Shown here in pieces: positions 32,491-42,513 of a DNA stretch of 64,000 nucleotides; position 1 is the first letter of the stretch, and every line of letters starts with the position of its first letter. The notes below the pieces were generated by a model. That model searched no databases. It had not been told where the DNA came from and was given only the letters and a program-made list of their open reading frames with translations. The DNA is from Oidiodendron maius Zn. Taxonomy: Eukaryota > Ascomycota > Leotiomycetes > Myxotrichaceae. The translations under genes were made by a program, and so were the position numbers. The stretch lies in assembly GCA_000827325.1 (NCBI GenBank), contig KN832903.1, forward strand, positions 62,001 through 126,000. Direction: 5' to 3'.

Positions 32491-32856
32491 GGTGTTTTCT
32501 ACTTGCAGTGTGCCTCCGTGACTTTATGGTGTTCAGTGGCAGTTAGGAGACGAATTGTGCTTCATTGATTGAAGTTAAAGTAATCATCCGGTGAAGATTA
32601 TAGGCATTGATATGTGGCTGGTGACCTGCACCAACATTCTTGGTTCGGACACTTTTAATACTCGCGATTTTTGATTTGTTGACGCAATTTCTGGTCTACG
32701 GCAACGATACTTCTTTTTGCAGATCCCACATCCGACCCTCCGAGACTAATATCCTTGGCCGACGTTACACTGCGTGCCCGAAAGCCCACTTCACAAAAGG
32801 CACGTCGAGCTCTGTTTGACTGTGGTTTTCATGTGATCTAATGGACAACGGCTTGT
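32491..32856. other. Promoter region of the GST gene
   Basis: 366 bp between two minus-strand genes. No gene or repeat seen. Confidence 0.4.
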
Positions 32857-33654
32857 TCAATACGGCCCAGTACTTGGCAGATAAGGATGCAGAAATGGAA
32901 GATAATGCCTGATGAATCCCATGCTGATGCAAAGCAATGCGCCGCGGGGCCATTGCGCGGGGCCGGCGGTATGGCAGACTCCCACATTTTGCATGTCCCA
33001 TTTCCCTTCAGGATCATCGGCTGCCTCGATCATGCCCGCCGCGAGATCGAGGTACGACAACGGACTTTTCTCCTCGACCAGACTCAATGCGTGGCCACGC
33101 TGCACGTCGACGGACAGCCCTCCAGGCTTGATGAAGACGGTTTGCAGCCAGTCCTGCTGCGCGCGAAGCAGCTTCTCTGTCAGCTCCAGATCTTTGTATA
33201 CGTGCGATGCGGAGCGGAGCAGGATCTGTCGAACGAGCCATGGTGTGTGCTGCGATAATTGATCATCGAGCGTGTTGGAGGATAGCAGAACGAGCCTCGG
33301 TGCGCGAAAGTTCTCTTTTGTCTCTTCTCCGTACTTCAGCCCTTCCAAGGCGCGAACGACACTGGTGGCCGTATCTTGCCCCATTCTGCAGCCGGGGACG
33401 TTGTCATTTGTCGATACGCATAAGAACACGACCTGAGCCTCGCGAATGGCCGCTGTAATCACTTCAATATCGTGGATGCTGCCCTTGACTATCTCAATGT
33501 TCTTGTTCTCGACCACACTCGGGATAAGTCTGATGAGTTTTGCTTCGTTGCGTACAAATGCTCGTATGTGCGCAATGGGATCTTTGAGCAGCAGCTGGAT
33601 GAGTGCCGTGCCACAGTTGCCCGTTGCACCCAGGACGGCGTATGTGCGTGGCAT
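32857..33654 (-). CDS. NmrA-like NAD(P)-binding oxidoreductase
   Basis: Intronless gene for 265 aa, an atypical short-chain (NmrA/SDR) protein. The dinucleotide motif is GATGNCG at residues 9-15 (G9, G12, G15); later [18 protein letters not shown] and VFIKPGGLS line the Rossmann core. The C-terminus [13 protein letters not shown] resembles the GedF, TpcG and MdpK group. In those clusters the enzyme is thought to supply a reduced (hydroquinone-like) anthraquinone for later oxidative ring opening; this is family inference. No Tyr-X3-Lys of classical SDRs is obvious, as is usual for NmrA-like proteins. The gene ends 366 bp upstream of the GST start on the same strand. Confidence 0.83.
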   Translation of the reverse strand: MPRTYAVLGATGNCGTALIQLLLKDPIAHIRAFVRNEAKLIRLIPSVVENKNIEIVKGSIHDIEVITAAIREAQVVFLCVSTNDNVPGCRMGQDTATSVVRALEGLKYGEETKENFRAPRLVLLSSNTLDDQLSQHTPWLVRQILLRSASHVYKDLELTEKLLRAQQDWLQTVFIKPGGLSVDVQRGHALSLVEEKSPLSYLDLAAGMIEAADDPEGKWDMQNVGVCHTAGPAQWPRGALLCISMGFIRHYLPFLHPYLPSTGPY

Positions 33655-34247
33655 TTTCTCGTTTTCGTATTAAGTTGTTCCAATTAGATCCGTACGTGTC
33701 GTCATTCGTGTGATTCGTTTTGTTGGATTATGCACTTGACCACCGTCGTGCGATAACGATTGGGATAAGTGAATACGATGTGCAGTTGGCCACTTCCACT
33801 TTAGCAGTAATTTTATATACGCTGGATAGTAGATGGCTGCTCAGGATCGGTGAAACATAACTCGCTAGGAAACATTTCGGCGAACCAGATCAGCGGGAAT
33901 CCGACCCAGAGTGCCGTGCCGCGTGTCGACCGAATCGTCAGACGTCTCGCAAGTGCCCGTCCCCACGATAGATGCGGTGTCTTTTCCGTGTGGTTTAGTG
34001 CTCTGCTTAATTGTTTGAACGGCCGGGATTGGAACATACTAACATCCCCCATGGCCATCTTAGCTATCGTCGACCAGCCCATGAAGCTGGCGTCCAGAAA
34101 AGTGTAGTATCAGAATTATATAGATATTAGGTAGACTAGCTGAGATAAATAACTCATTAACATGCATTTTGCACTACGACTGCTATTTTGGGTTCAAGGT
34201 ATAATACTTGGCTCACCACTATCTACACCTATGGCAGCCGCCACCAT
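33655..34247. other. Spacer between reductase and methyltransferase genes
   Basis: 593 bp that contain one unidentified open frame (33813-34106, minus), listed separately; otherwise AT-rich with nothing recognisable. Confidence 0.4.
33813..34106 (-). pseudogene. Unidentified coding-like fragment within the cluster
   Basis: A minus-strand frame of about 95 codons (from FLDASFMGWSTIAK through RGTALWVGFPLIWFAE) with balanced protein-like composition, a hydrophobic segment near the end and a single ATG option at 34082. It lies between two cluster genes and on their strand. I recognise no family. It could be a small gene, the 3' piece of a lost gene, or chance. Confidence 0.25.
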
Positions 34248-35180
34248 TCAGCGTCTGGTCGCCAGGATCAACTTGGCTGGAAACACACCATCAAGGCGGC
34301 TCTTATTCTTCAACAGCTCATCTAATTCATTCCATAACTCCACAAATGCTGCCGGGTCTTCTTTAGAATGTGGGAACGACCCAAAATGCTCCTTGAATTC
34401 CTCAAGCGTCCAATCAAAGCTCCAGCCTTCCTCATTCTCAAAGACTTCCACATCATTCGGCCCAGTGTACACAGGCTCATCAAAATCACCAGCGAGTTCT
34501 AGTGGCAATAGCCCTGTGATACCGCCTTTTCCCATATTAAGATGCACGCGCTGCGCACCGGGTAGGAAGAACCTTTCGTCCAGGGGCGCATTATTGTAGC
34601 CGTCTTGGCTCCGCTTCATGATCCGGATCGTCTGCTCCGGCTGATCTGCTGTCTTCAAAAGCACGCGTCCACCCTGCTGGCTAATTCGGTTCCAGACATC
34701 CTGCACTTTGGCGTCGTTGAAGAGAGCAGGACCAAACCCCGCTCCTGCAAAAGTGCCGCCTGGTCGTAGTTGTTTGGAGATAGCTTCCAAAGCGACGTTC
34801 TGATCAACGAAGTGCAGTACGTTCGTCGCGAATACTAGGTCAACGCTGCCCTCTGCGATGTCATCTGCTTCCTCCACCTTGGCAGCGCGATAGCTGAAAC
34901 CTTCCGTACCCAGCCGTGACTCAGCGAATTGCACATTCTCAGCGACAATGTCTGAAACAATCACATGATCGAACCTGGAGCGCAGCTGCGCAGAGTAGGG
35001 CCCATTTCCAGCGCCGACGTCGTGAGCAGTGCCAAATTTGCCGCCGTGTTGCTCGTGGTAGGTGTAAATTCGGTCGAAGAGGCTCTGAGGAGGCTTTGGC
35101 CGTCCCTTAAGGTAATTGTTCCAGAAAGCTTCGTCACGGGCGAATATCTTGTCATTTGAATCAGGTGCACGGAACGTCAT
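34248..35180 (-). CDS. Class I SAM-dependent methyltransferase (sulochrin-forming type)
   Basis: Intronless gene for 310 aa from the ATG at 35180; the frame is open to 35216 but without an earlier ATG. Methyltransf_11-type fold: motif I HDVGAGNGPYSAQL (about 48-61), acidic motif II VIVSDIV, then DLVFATNVLHFVD and LRPGGTFAGAGFGP (motifs post-I to III). Two methyltransferases occur in geodin and trypacidin loci: one makes questin, the other (GedG/TpcM-like) makes the methyl ester of desmethylsulochrin. This protein fits the second by size and motif order, and that is how I assign it. The C-terminus has an acidic lobe (NEEGWSFDWTLEEFKEHFG). The methylated position is inferred. Confidence 0.8.
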   Translation of the reverse strand: MTFRAPDSNDKIFARDEAFWNNYLKGRPKPPQSLFDRIYTYHEQHGGKFGTAHDVGAGNGPYSAQLRSRFDHVIVSDIVAENVQFAESRLGTEGFSYRAAKVEEADDIAEGSVDLVFATNVLHFVDQNVALEAISKQLRPGGTFAGAGFGPALFNDAKVQDVWNRISQQGGRVLLKTADQPEQTIRIMKRSQDGYNNAPLDERFFLPGAQRVHLNMGKGGITGLLPLELAGDFDEPVYTGPNDVEVFENEEGWSFDWTLEEFKEHFGSFPHSKEDPAAFVELWNELDELLKNKSRLDGVFPAKLILATRR

Positions 35181-35921
35181 TCTTGCGATTTGGTCTCCTT
35201 TCCAGCATAGATTCAACGAATGGACATCAGTAGCAAAGTCAATATAGTATGCTGTTCGCTATGGCTGGGTGAAATTACGTCTTTCGAAGACTAAATGAGA
35301 TGCCATCTAGCTGACTGATCAACGTTGCATATTCGGTGCAGCCCGTGGTCGGCATAGTCTTGCCTCTATCTCTGCAATCACGGCATGTTTCTATGTCAAG
35401 CTCTTAGTGGTGCCACTATACTACGGAGTCGTCTCGACAGCTACGCCACCCTCGGCTCAAACAGCGGACAGAAGATGCTTCGGCCTGGAGCATTGCAGGG
35501 AGTGCGTGCTACTACACGATATGGGAAGGCATATATTCATCGGTCGATATACACTCGTAATGATACCCGCCATAGCTGTCGCGGATCAAAGGGTTACAGG
35601 ATCGGAAGTCGTGTATCGGTCGTCGCGCGTCTGGCATCCATGTCGGAAGTCGGAAGTCGGAAGTCGCCAATCGGCAGTGCTCGGAGTGAAGCGTCGGGGT
35701 GGGGCTGCTCGGGGTGGAGCTCGGGAGTGGAACATGGCCGACCCCGCGTTTGGCATTAATCAGAAGTCGCGGCTGTGCGGCCTCGCAACCTCAGGCAAGA
35801 ACTCACGACGTCGACGATGGAACCATATCCATACCTCAGTAGATGTACAGTCCTCTATGATTGATACGATACTATAAACTGCACGTCGTCTTGATGGGAT
35901 CAATACACGGGCCACATCGAC
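35181..35921. other. Intergenic with short tandem repeat
   Basis: 741 bp. A microsatellite of the heptamer GTCGGAA lies at about 35642-35666, followed by a GC-rich stretch. Overlapping frames here (35385-35877) show no protein features. Confidence 0.4.
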
Positions 35922-36476
35922 TCAAAACCCTAGCTGATGCAATACATGCGTACCTCCCAGAACCGCCCCCAATAGTGGGAACAGAGATCGAACAATATGA
36001 AGCCAGTTCCATTTCACGACAAGTCTCCGCACCTGGCCAAAATCAACCTTCTTTTCGGCCTTCCCCTGGTCGTACAGGTCAAACAGCGCATAGTTTGTTG
36101 GTGTCATTGTAACCCAAGTGAACGGTACCAGCGAGAGTGTAATGACGCCTGCTAATAACGGCCGCAACCATATCTCGTCTACTGCGTGGGCTTTGTATGA
36201 TGAGATTGCATACAACGTAAATGTCCCCACAGCCAGCGATGGCATTAATCGGTGTCCGTAGTGGTATAGCCGGACGAAATGAGCGAGGAGATGGGAGGGT
36301 TGTGTGTCCGTGTCAAGGAAGACTGGTACTGCTACAAGTGAAAGGCTCATCATTGCACCTGGATGAGGACAATTAGAAGTTCCTCCAAATTCAATCAAAA
36401 AACAAGACATACCAGACAAGAAAGAGCCGGCAACTACTGCAGTTGCCTGCAGTACCGTCTCTGTTGTTTGCGCCAT
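35922..36476 (-). CDS. Anthrone oxygenase, DUF1772 family
   Basis: Two exons, 36476-36413 and 36358-35922, split by a 54-nt intron (GTATGT...TCCAG) at FLSG/AMMS, give 166 aa, the usual size of the HypC/GedH/TpcL/MdpH2 group. These small, cofactor-free enzymes oxidise emodin anthrone (or norsolorinic anthrone) at C-10 to the anthraquinone. Hydrophobic stretches at about 10-45, 75-100, 105-125 and the C-terminus (SLFPLLGAVLGGTHVL) mark membrane-embedded helices; YHYGHRLMP and WTVTMTPTNY-like WVTMTPTNYALFDLYD are the family-conserved parts. The intron is a multiple of three and free of stops, so an unspliced message would still be open with 18 extra residues. It is divergent from the decarboxylase gene that precedes it in the pathway. 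Confidence 0.88.
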   Translation of the reverse strand: MAQTTETVLQATAVVAGSFLSGMSCFLIEFGGTSNCPHPGAMMSLSLVAVPVFLDTDTQPSHLLAHFVRLYHYGHRLMPSLAVGTFTLYAISSYKAHAVDEIWLRPLLAGVITLSLVPFTWVTMTPTNYALFDLYDQGKAEKKVDFGQVRRLVVKWNWLHIVRSLFPLLGAVLGGTHVLHQLGF

Positions 36477-36863
36477 CGTCGACTAATTATGGGACACTAG
36501 GTTGTAGACAATTGCTGCACCATTTAATCAAGGCGACTTGCTGTGTAGCAAAATATGAAAAGAAAAATGACTTATGAGTTCATCCTGGAGCTCCCAATAA
36601 CATGGCTATGGATCGCCTGCATGGCGAGGAGAAGACTACTTGTTTGCCGAGCTACGGGCATCGGCTACGTATGCACGCGAAACATAGGTCGCGCTCCGGA
36701 TCCGACAGCCCTGCTCTTTCTACAATCACAAGAACCGTACAGGATATTTCTGATTTTGCGATAGCCATACATGCATGACAACTCTTGGAACTAGCCTACG
36801 ACTACATACTTGTCTCTCTTTTAAGCCATAATTCATCAAATTGATCTCGGAAAAAGTCACATT
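36477..36863. promoter_or_regulatory. Divergent promoter of anthrone oxygenase and decarboxylase
   Basis: 387 bp between two genes for consecutive steps. It contains a perfect inverted repeat GCCGA-N10-TCGGC at 36646-36665, a plausible site for a dimeric Zn2Cys6 regulator because it presents inverted CGG half-sites. No exact TCGN5CGA was found by eye. Confidence 0.5.
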
Positions 36864-37458
36864 ATGACACAAGAAGTTACATCGCAAGAGGTTGAACCCC
36901 AAACAAATGGTTTGAAACCAACCAAGTACCTGTGCTTGACTATTTGCGGTTATCGTAAGCCAGGCATGAGCGAGGAGGCATATCGACATCACATGACAAA
37001 AGTGTCCGCGCCCTTAACCAAAGATCTGATGGTAAAGTACGGTGTGCGAAGATGGACAATGGTACACACTCTCATGACCAGTTTCCATGTTCGGGAGGAT
37101 TAAGGCATACTTACTAACGGGTAACCAAAAGATTCACAACCCCATCGCTACTCGCTCATTAATGTCTCAACTCTTTGACCATCAAATGTCCAATATTGCG
37201 GACTTTGATTGTTTCAGTCAAGTCATCTTTGAGAGTCTTGAGGATTATAAGAGGATGAAGGAAGATCCGTGGTACAAGGAACATCTTATAAGTGACCATG
37301 AGAATTTTGCGGACACGAAGAGAAGCATGTAAGTCTTGTCACCATTTTATCAAATATCTTTGGTATTTCATACGTTTAATTTGGGTAATGGCAGGATGAC
37401 TATCGGATGGGTCGAGGAATTCGTGAGGGATGGTGAGGCGGTAGATGGGTTGAGTTAG
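36864..37458 (+). CDS. EthD-domain decarboxylase (atrochrysone carboxylic acid decarboxylase type)
   Basis: Three exons, 36864-37061, 37132-37328 and 37395-37458, give 152 aa. The small dimeric ferredoxin-like EthD fold is typical of GedI, TpcK and MdpH1, which remove the carboxyl group of atrochrysone carboxylic acid on the way to emodin anthrone. Conserved pieces: [13 protein letters not shown] with the paired His, the junction [49 protein letters not shown] and the end [10 protein letters not shown]. The second exon reads in a different frame from the first, so the splice model is needed to see the protein. In some relatives the decarboxylase and the anthrone oxygenase are adjacent and divergent, as here. 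Confidence 0.88.
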
Positions 37459-38005
37459 AAATTTTTGTCTGATATTTGGCCCTGTGATAGTCATTTACTT
37501 GTTCAACAATGAGATCTATTTCAATCGTAGTTGGGCCAGAAGTAATACCCTGTAGCTTTTTCATAAATGATAATGTTTATGACGTACTAGTGCCGTCGGA
37601 GCAAGCATTCGATTCACGTGTCTGCCCAAAGTTCACTACAATATAAAAATAGCTCCACCCCGAAAAACCAGACATGATCGCGTTCAAGCTCATCATGGTG
37701 CTACTTTGCTTATTTCTCAGCTATAACTACCAATTGCTCCATCGTCCCATCACCACTGACTCAGGAACTGTCCCCTTCATGATTTTCGGCCGAGAATTTT
37801 TACCCCGGGTGAGGTGTCCATCGCCGCATGCGGGCATCGGGGTATTAATTTGCAGGCCGAATCAGTGCGCGGAAACAGCGCAATTCACGTTCACTTACAT
37901 AATTTAAATAGCAGTAGATCAAACGCACGCATGTCGTCAGTTGCATGGAGATGCATGTCAATTGAAAGTTCTGTTTGTCCTTAGACGAATATCTTGTTTC
38001 ACGAA
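37459..38005. other. Promoter region of the laccase gene
   Basis: 547 bp between two plus-strand genes. A TATAAAA box-like run occurs at about 37642. The frames at 37674-37907 show no supported gene. Confidence 0.4.
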
Positions 38006-40177
38006 ATGCATTCTAGGAATGCATTCGGCCGGTTTCAGACCCTGTGCCTCTTTATCGTCTCCACGTTTGCAAGCCCTACTGTTAATGCACCTCAGGGAGT
38101 TGACATTGGGTATGGACCCAATAATCGGAGCATCTGGATCGATGGCTTTGATATCTACAGCGATTATACAAACAACTCTGTAGTACCACCGGGCAAACTA
38201 GTCGAGGTACATTGCCCGAATTTCACAACGCTCTGACTATTGAGACTAAAGTACAATTACAGTACGAGTTCACCCTCTCTCAGCAATGGGTTACGCCAGA
38301 CGGCTTCCCAAAATTCGCACAAGTAGTCAATGGTTAGGACATTAGTCTTTAGTTTCAGACGTGGCACTCATACAAGTTGCAGGTCAGTACCCGGGGCCTA
38401 CACTGGAAGCCAATTGGGGAGATACAATCCGTATGTTGATTTTCCGCCTTCGTGTATACGACTGACCATATGTATAATGTAGGGGTCACTGTGCACAATA
38501 ATTTCACAGAAGATTATAACGGCACATCAATACATTGGCATGGCCTCCGTCAGTACCAGACCAACTGGTTAGATGGCGTTTCTGGTGTGACGCAGTGTCC
38601 CAGCAAGGTACATTCCAATTCATGACCATGATGAGGGGTGACTTTTTGACATAGGAAAACAGCCACTTGATACTCAAGTCTATGAGTTCCGAGCTATGCA
38701 GTACGGAACATCATGGTACCATGGTCACTTAAGTCTGCAATGTTCGTGTTCCTTTATCAAATATCCGCGTGCCGAGCTGACTCGCATATAGACAGTAATG
38801 GCCTTTATGGTGTGTTCTTTCGATGGGAGTCTCACTATGTTTGTCACTAACGACTAGATTTCAGGTCCAATTGTGATACATGGACCATCCAGCGCGAACT
38901 GGGACGAAGACCTTGGACCCTGGGCCCTGAGCGATTGGTACCATGCTGACGTTTTTGGCCTCAAGTGGGTTGGCGAGACCACATTCTTAGCAGCTCTTCC
39001 GGACTCCTTTGTACTCAATGGGAAAGGGAAATTTCAAGATCAGGGAGAATTATATGAAGTTGTCGTGCGCAAGAACAAGACATATAAGATCGGAATTATC
39101 AACACATCAACACTTCTAACCTATACCTTCTGGATTGATGGTCACAATCTGACAATCATTCAAACTGATTTCGTGCCGATTGAGCCATATACGGTGTCTG
39201 TTCTTAATATAGGGATTGGTATGTTCCGTACGCTGAGATCGTTGCCTAGCATATTCTGACCTCCAACAGGGCAGCGATATGAGTTCATCATCGAGACAAA
39301 CGCAGATCTCGTGAACGGAACCAACTTCTGGGTCAATGCGCAGTATTGCGCCGAGCCAGAACTGATCCCTATTTCAAACAAGGTCGGTATCATCAGGTAT
39401 GACGCTGCAGACACCAGCGACCCATATACACCCGAAGACCAACATCTCGACTTTGGATGCGCTGATCCCGAACCAAAGAACCTCATTCCAGTCGTTAAGC
39501 AGAACGTCGGTACAAGGATCAATGGAATCGGTCCGGAGGACTACCTCAAGCTTGGCCAGCAAGCTTATCCCAACGCATCGGATTATCCAGGAACTGTACG
39601 CAAATGGGTGATACAGGAAACCCCACAATTCGTCTCATGGACAGAGCCCTCACTTTGGCAATACGCAACGAAGAGCAACGTGTCATTGCCACCAGAAGCG
39701 GTTCCTTTCATCCTGGATTATGAAACTGACGAATGGGTATACTTCGTCATCACATCAAACTATACGCTACTGCCCACCGACATTCCGCGTAATTTGACGC
39801 CTTCAGTGCATCCGATGCATCTACATGGGCACGATTTCAATATCCTAGCGCAAGGAGATGGCGAGATACCCGACGAACCTGTGCTCAACTTTGAGAACCC
39901 AGCCCGACGAGACGTGATCGATATTAACATTGGCGGATGGGCCGTCATCGCTTTCCAGATCAACAACCCAGGTGCCTGGCTCTTCCACTGTCATATTGCG
40001 TTCCACTCGAGTGCAGGCCTCTCGCTGCAGTTTATCGAGCAGCCGAGCAAGATCAAGCCTCTATTAGAACGTAGCGGCGTGCTTCCTGAGTTTGATGATC
40101 GATGCAAGTCGTGGGCTAAATGGTACAACACTGTAAATATACCGCACAATGCGACGATAGAGGACTCAGGTATTTGA
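38006..40177 (+). CDS. Laccase-type multicopper oxidase (dihydrogeodin oxidase-like)
   Basis: Eight exons: 38006-38206, 38263-38332, 38383-38430, 38483-38607, 38663-38741, 38792-38809, 38865-39218 and 39270-40177, giving 600 aa. A hydrophobic N-terminus ([10 protein letters not shown]) is a probable signal peptide. Three cupredoxin domains carry all copper ligands: H124-W-H126-G, H168-G-H170, H479-P-M-H482-L-H484-G-H486 and H538-C539-H540-I-A-F-H544, with Leu549 at the axial position of the type 1 copper. Homologues GedJ and TpcJ couple the two phenol rings of (dihydro)geodin- or sulochrin-type benzophenones to a spiro grisandiene, and I infer this role. Several exons are very small (18 and 48 nt), so gene finders may misjoin it. 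The donor of intron 4 and the acceptor at 38661-38662 were chosen by family length. Confidence 0.88.
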
Positions 40178-40691
40178 GATCTGGGGAAATAAGAGGTTGC
40201 AGAAAGGGAGTGGTGTCGATAAACAGCCATGTGCATACAAGTTGGCTTTTGGTATCCTCGAAAATCAAAAAAAAAAGCCAGTCCATAAAAGTTTTTCCAT
40301 GTACATACTTTAGAATCACAATCATGCGTACACCGTGTCAACTTTAAGACTACTTCAGCATTTTTGTGCAAAATCAAGCTCGGTTGTGGTCTCATAGCGT
40401 TGCTATGAGTCCTTTGATATGACCCCGAAATCATAGACTGTGTTATTCCATCGGAGATATTCACCTCGGATCAAAATATGCCTTAATTACCGACATGCAT
40501 GTCCGATGGAACCGCTTGCCGACCAGTCCTGTCATGCTACCCGAGTACCGCCTCCGTGTATTTGAGGGACTATTGTTGTGCATGAGGGACCAAAGCAGCA
40601 ACTAAGACAGTCAGATAGCGGGTAACCCTATTATCATCTTGCGCAAACTTTACTAACTCTGGTAAATTTGTTCTAGTTTGAACATTTGAAG
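40178..40691. other. Promoter region of the questin-oxidase-like gene
   Basis: 514 bp between two plus-strand genes; no further gene or repeat seen. Confidence 0.4.
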
Positions 40692-42026
40692 ATGGCTTCA
40701 GCGTCAGTGATTCAGCTTACCCCAAACAATCTTGGTCTCATTCACGCTCCTGGAAAGACGGATGAATCATTCGAGTCGGCAAGCCGGATATTGCAGAAGA
40801 ACCATGACAAAAATCACATGTTCTGGAGAGAAGTTGCAGGTCACAACCATATCACGCATTCCGTACTCAACGTGTTCGCGCTTGGTGGCAGTCCGGCAGA
40901 TCTTCAGCGGGCATTCGACGATGGCGTAGATATCCAACGTCCACCACCACCCAAGGATCTTGCAATCATCGATGCGCTTCGAGATCCAGACGAGTTCCTG
41001 AAGCGAACGGGTGATTTAGACCAGTACCCGAATTTTCTAGCATTTTTCTCACAAGAAATCGAGGCGAAGGGATGGGTGGCTGTTGTGCAGGAGCACGTCT
41101 TCAGCAAGAGTCGAAATGCCGAAAAGATTTTTGCACAGCTGTTCGAGGGCCTATATCACCCACTCATCCACCTGGCACTGGGTGTTGAGTTCGCACAGCC
41201 AAGTATTGTGGCAGAGGGCCTCGCCCAAGCAGCATCACATGACTCAATGGGCACCGAGGAGTATCTTCTTCGCGCTGAACAGGAAGCCGCCAAATCAACA
41301 AGAAGCAGCAAACCCTTGGTCGAGCTTCTACGCTCCGTACACGACAACGACAGTCTTCGCAATGCTCCGTTCGGCTTCACGGATGGCCCAGCAAGAGTGC
41401 GACATGGTGTGCTTGGACCTAAGAACCAACCGCTGTTGGTAGATATCGCAGCGCAATTCCGGATAAAACTTGCTGATCTCGAACGAGGTCTGGCTGAGAC
41501 GATCAATAGCTCCGCTTACACTGCTGGAGCAGCGCAGCGACCTGGCAAGGCACGAAAACTCGATTTTTTCCATCTGCACGCTGTGACTGCTTCTATCGCT
41601 CTGACTGTTCTATCTGAGCAAGACTGGATCGCACGGGAAGACAAGGCACGTCTTGTGGAGTGGAAAGGCCGGATAGACCTGATGTGGTACGCGGCAAGTG
41701 GAGCGGTTGAGCTTCGGCTGGAAGATATCACAAACTACATCCCCGATCGCAGCGCCGGATACAACTGGCAGACTCTCTTTCAGGCCGTTTTGAAGACGCA
41801 CGATGACGGCCATCTGATCAAGGCAGTACGAGCATTGAAGAACGGAGAAGAATACTCGAATAAAGTTGATACCGACGACAAGAAGGTCTTTCCTATTCAA
41901 GGAGATTCTTGGTTGAAGATTGCCCAGATGGCTTACGATTCCACTGTCGACCGGGATATTATGGAGAAGTGGATATGGGGCGTGGGCTTTGATGAAGGTT
42001 GGGCACACATTCCGCCATTGGAATGA
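40692..42026 (+). CDS. Questin oxidase-like Baeyer-Villiger enzyme (DUF4243)
   Basis: Intronless gene for 444 aa from the ATG at 40692 (the frame reaches 40686 without an ATG). It matches the DUF4243 family that includes GedK, TpcI and MdpL, NADPH-dependent but flavin-motif-free oxygenases that insert oxygen into the anthraquinone ring and open it to a benzophenone such as desmethylsulochrin. Family-like blocks are HNHITHSVLNVFALGGSP, FFSQEIEAKGW, GLYHPLIHLALGVEF (about 160-174), DFFHLHAVTASIAL and the C-terminal MEKWIWGVGFDEGWAH. Several conserved His residues could be catalytic. I see no Rossmann GXGXXG, consistent with the family. It lies between laccase and exporter. Confidence 0.88.
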   Translation: MASASVIQLTPNNLGLIHAPGKTDESFESASRILQKNHDKNHMFWREVAGHNHITHSVLNVFALGGSPADLQRAFDDGVDIQRPPPPKDLAIIDALRDPDEFLKRTGDLDQYPNFLAFFSQEIEAKGWVAVVQEHVFSKSRNAEKIFAQLFEGLYHPLIHLALGVEFAQPSIVAEGLAQAASHDSMGTEEYLLRAEQEAAKSTRSSKPLVELLRSVHDNDSLRNAPFGFTDGPARVRHGVLGPKNQPLLVDIAAQFRIKLADLERGLAETINSSAYTAGAAQRPGKARKLDFFHLHAVTASIALTVLSEQDWIAREDKARLVEWKGRIDLMWYAASGAVELRLEDITNYIPDRSAGYNWQTLFQAVLKTHDDGHLIKAVRALKNGEEYSNKVDTDDKKVFPIQGDSWLKIAQMAYDSTVDRDIMEKWIWGVGFDEGWAHIPPLE

Positions 42027-42513
42027 TCATGAGATACCAAAGTTAAAATACTACTTGATACTCACCAACATGCTTGCCAACAAGATACATATATATATAA
42101 CTCGACCATGTTTAAAACATTACCGTCATGGAGTATGGTGTCTTCAGGCTCCCTCCGAGATTGGCTGTCTGTCTCGAACCATTGATCCTGCCGCTGCTAT
42201 AGCCTGATTATTAGTGCCCGTCACTTGTGAGCGTCCTGCACCCCTCGTCTTATTTGGAAGCTAGCGGATAACGACCATCTAGAATGTTATTTTCATTAAA
42301 GTTTTCGTCAATGGTATCACTATTAAGCCCGCTTCTGTACAATCGTCGTTCAGAAGATGCAGCACTATCACGGTCATCGGCGGGCCTCCGCCTCGTAAAC
42401 TCCCATGTATCACTACCCAGAGCAATGCTTGAGTGATAGTCAAGGAGATGGTTGGTGAAGATTTCTACGTAGAATGTGCCCAGTTGTCAAACATTATAAT
42501 CCAGTCGTCCACT
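42027..42513. other. Convergent 3' intergenic region
   Basis: 487 bp between a plus- and a minus-strand gene that end towards each other. Nothing recognisable. Confidence 0.4.
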
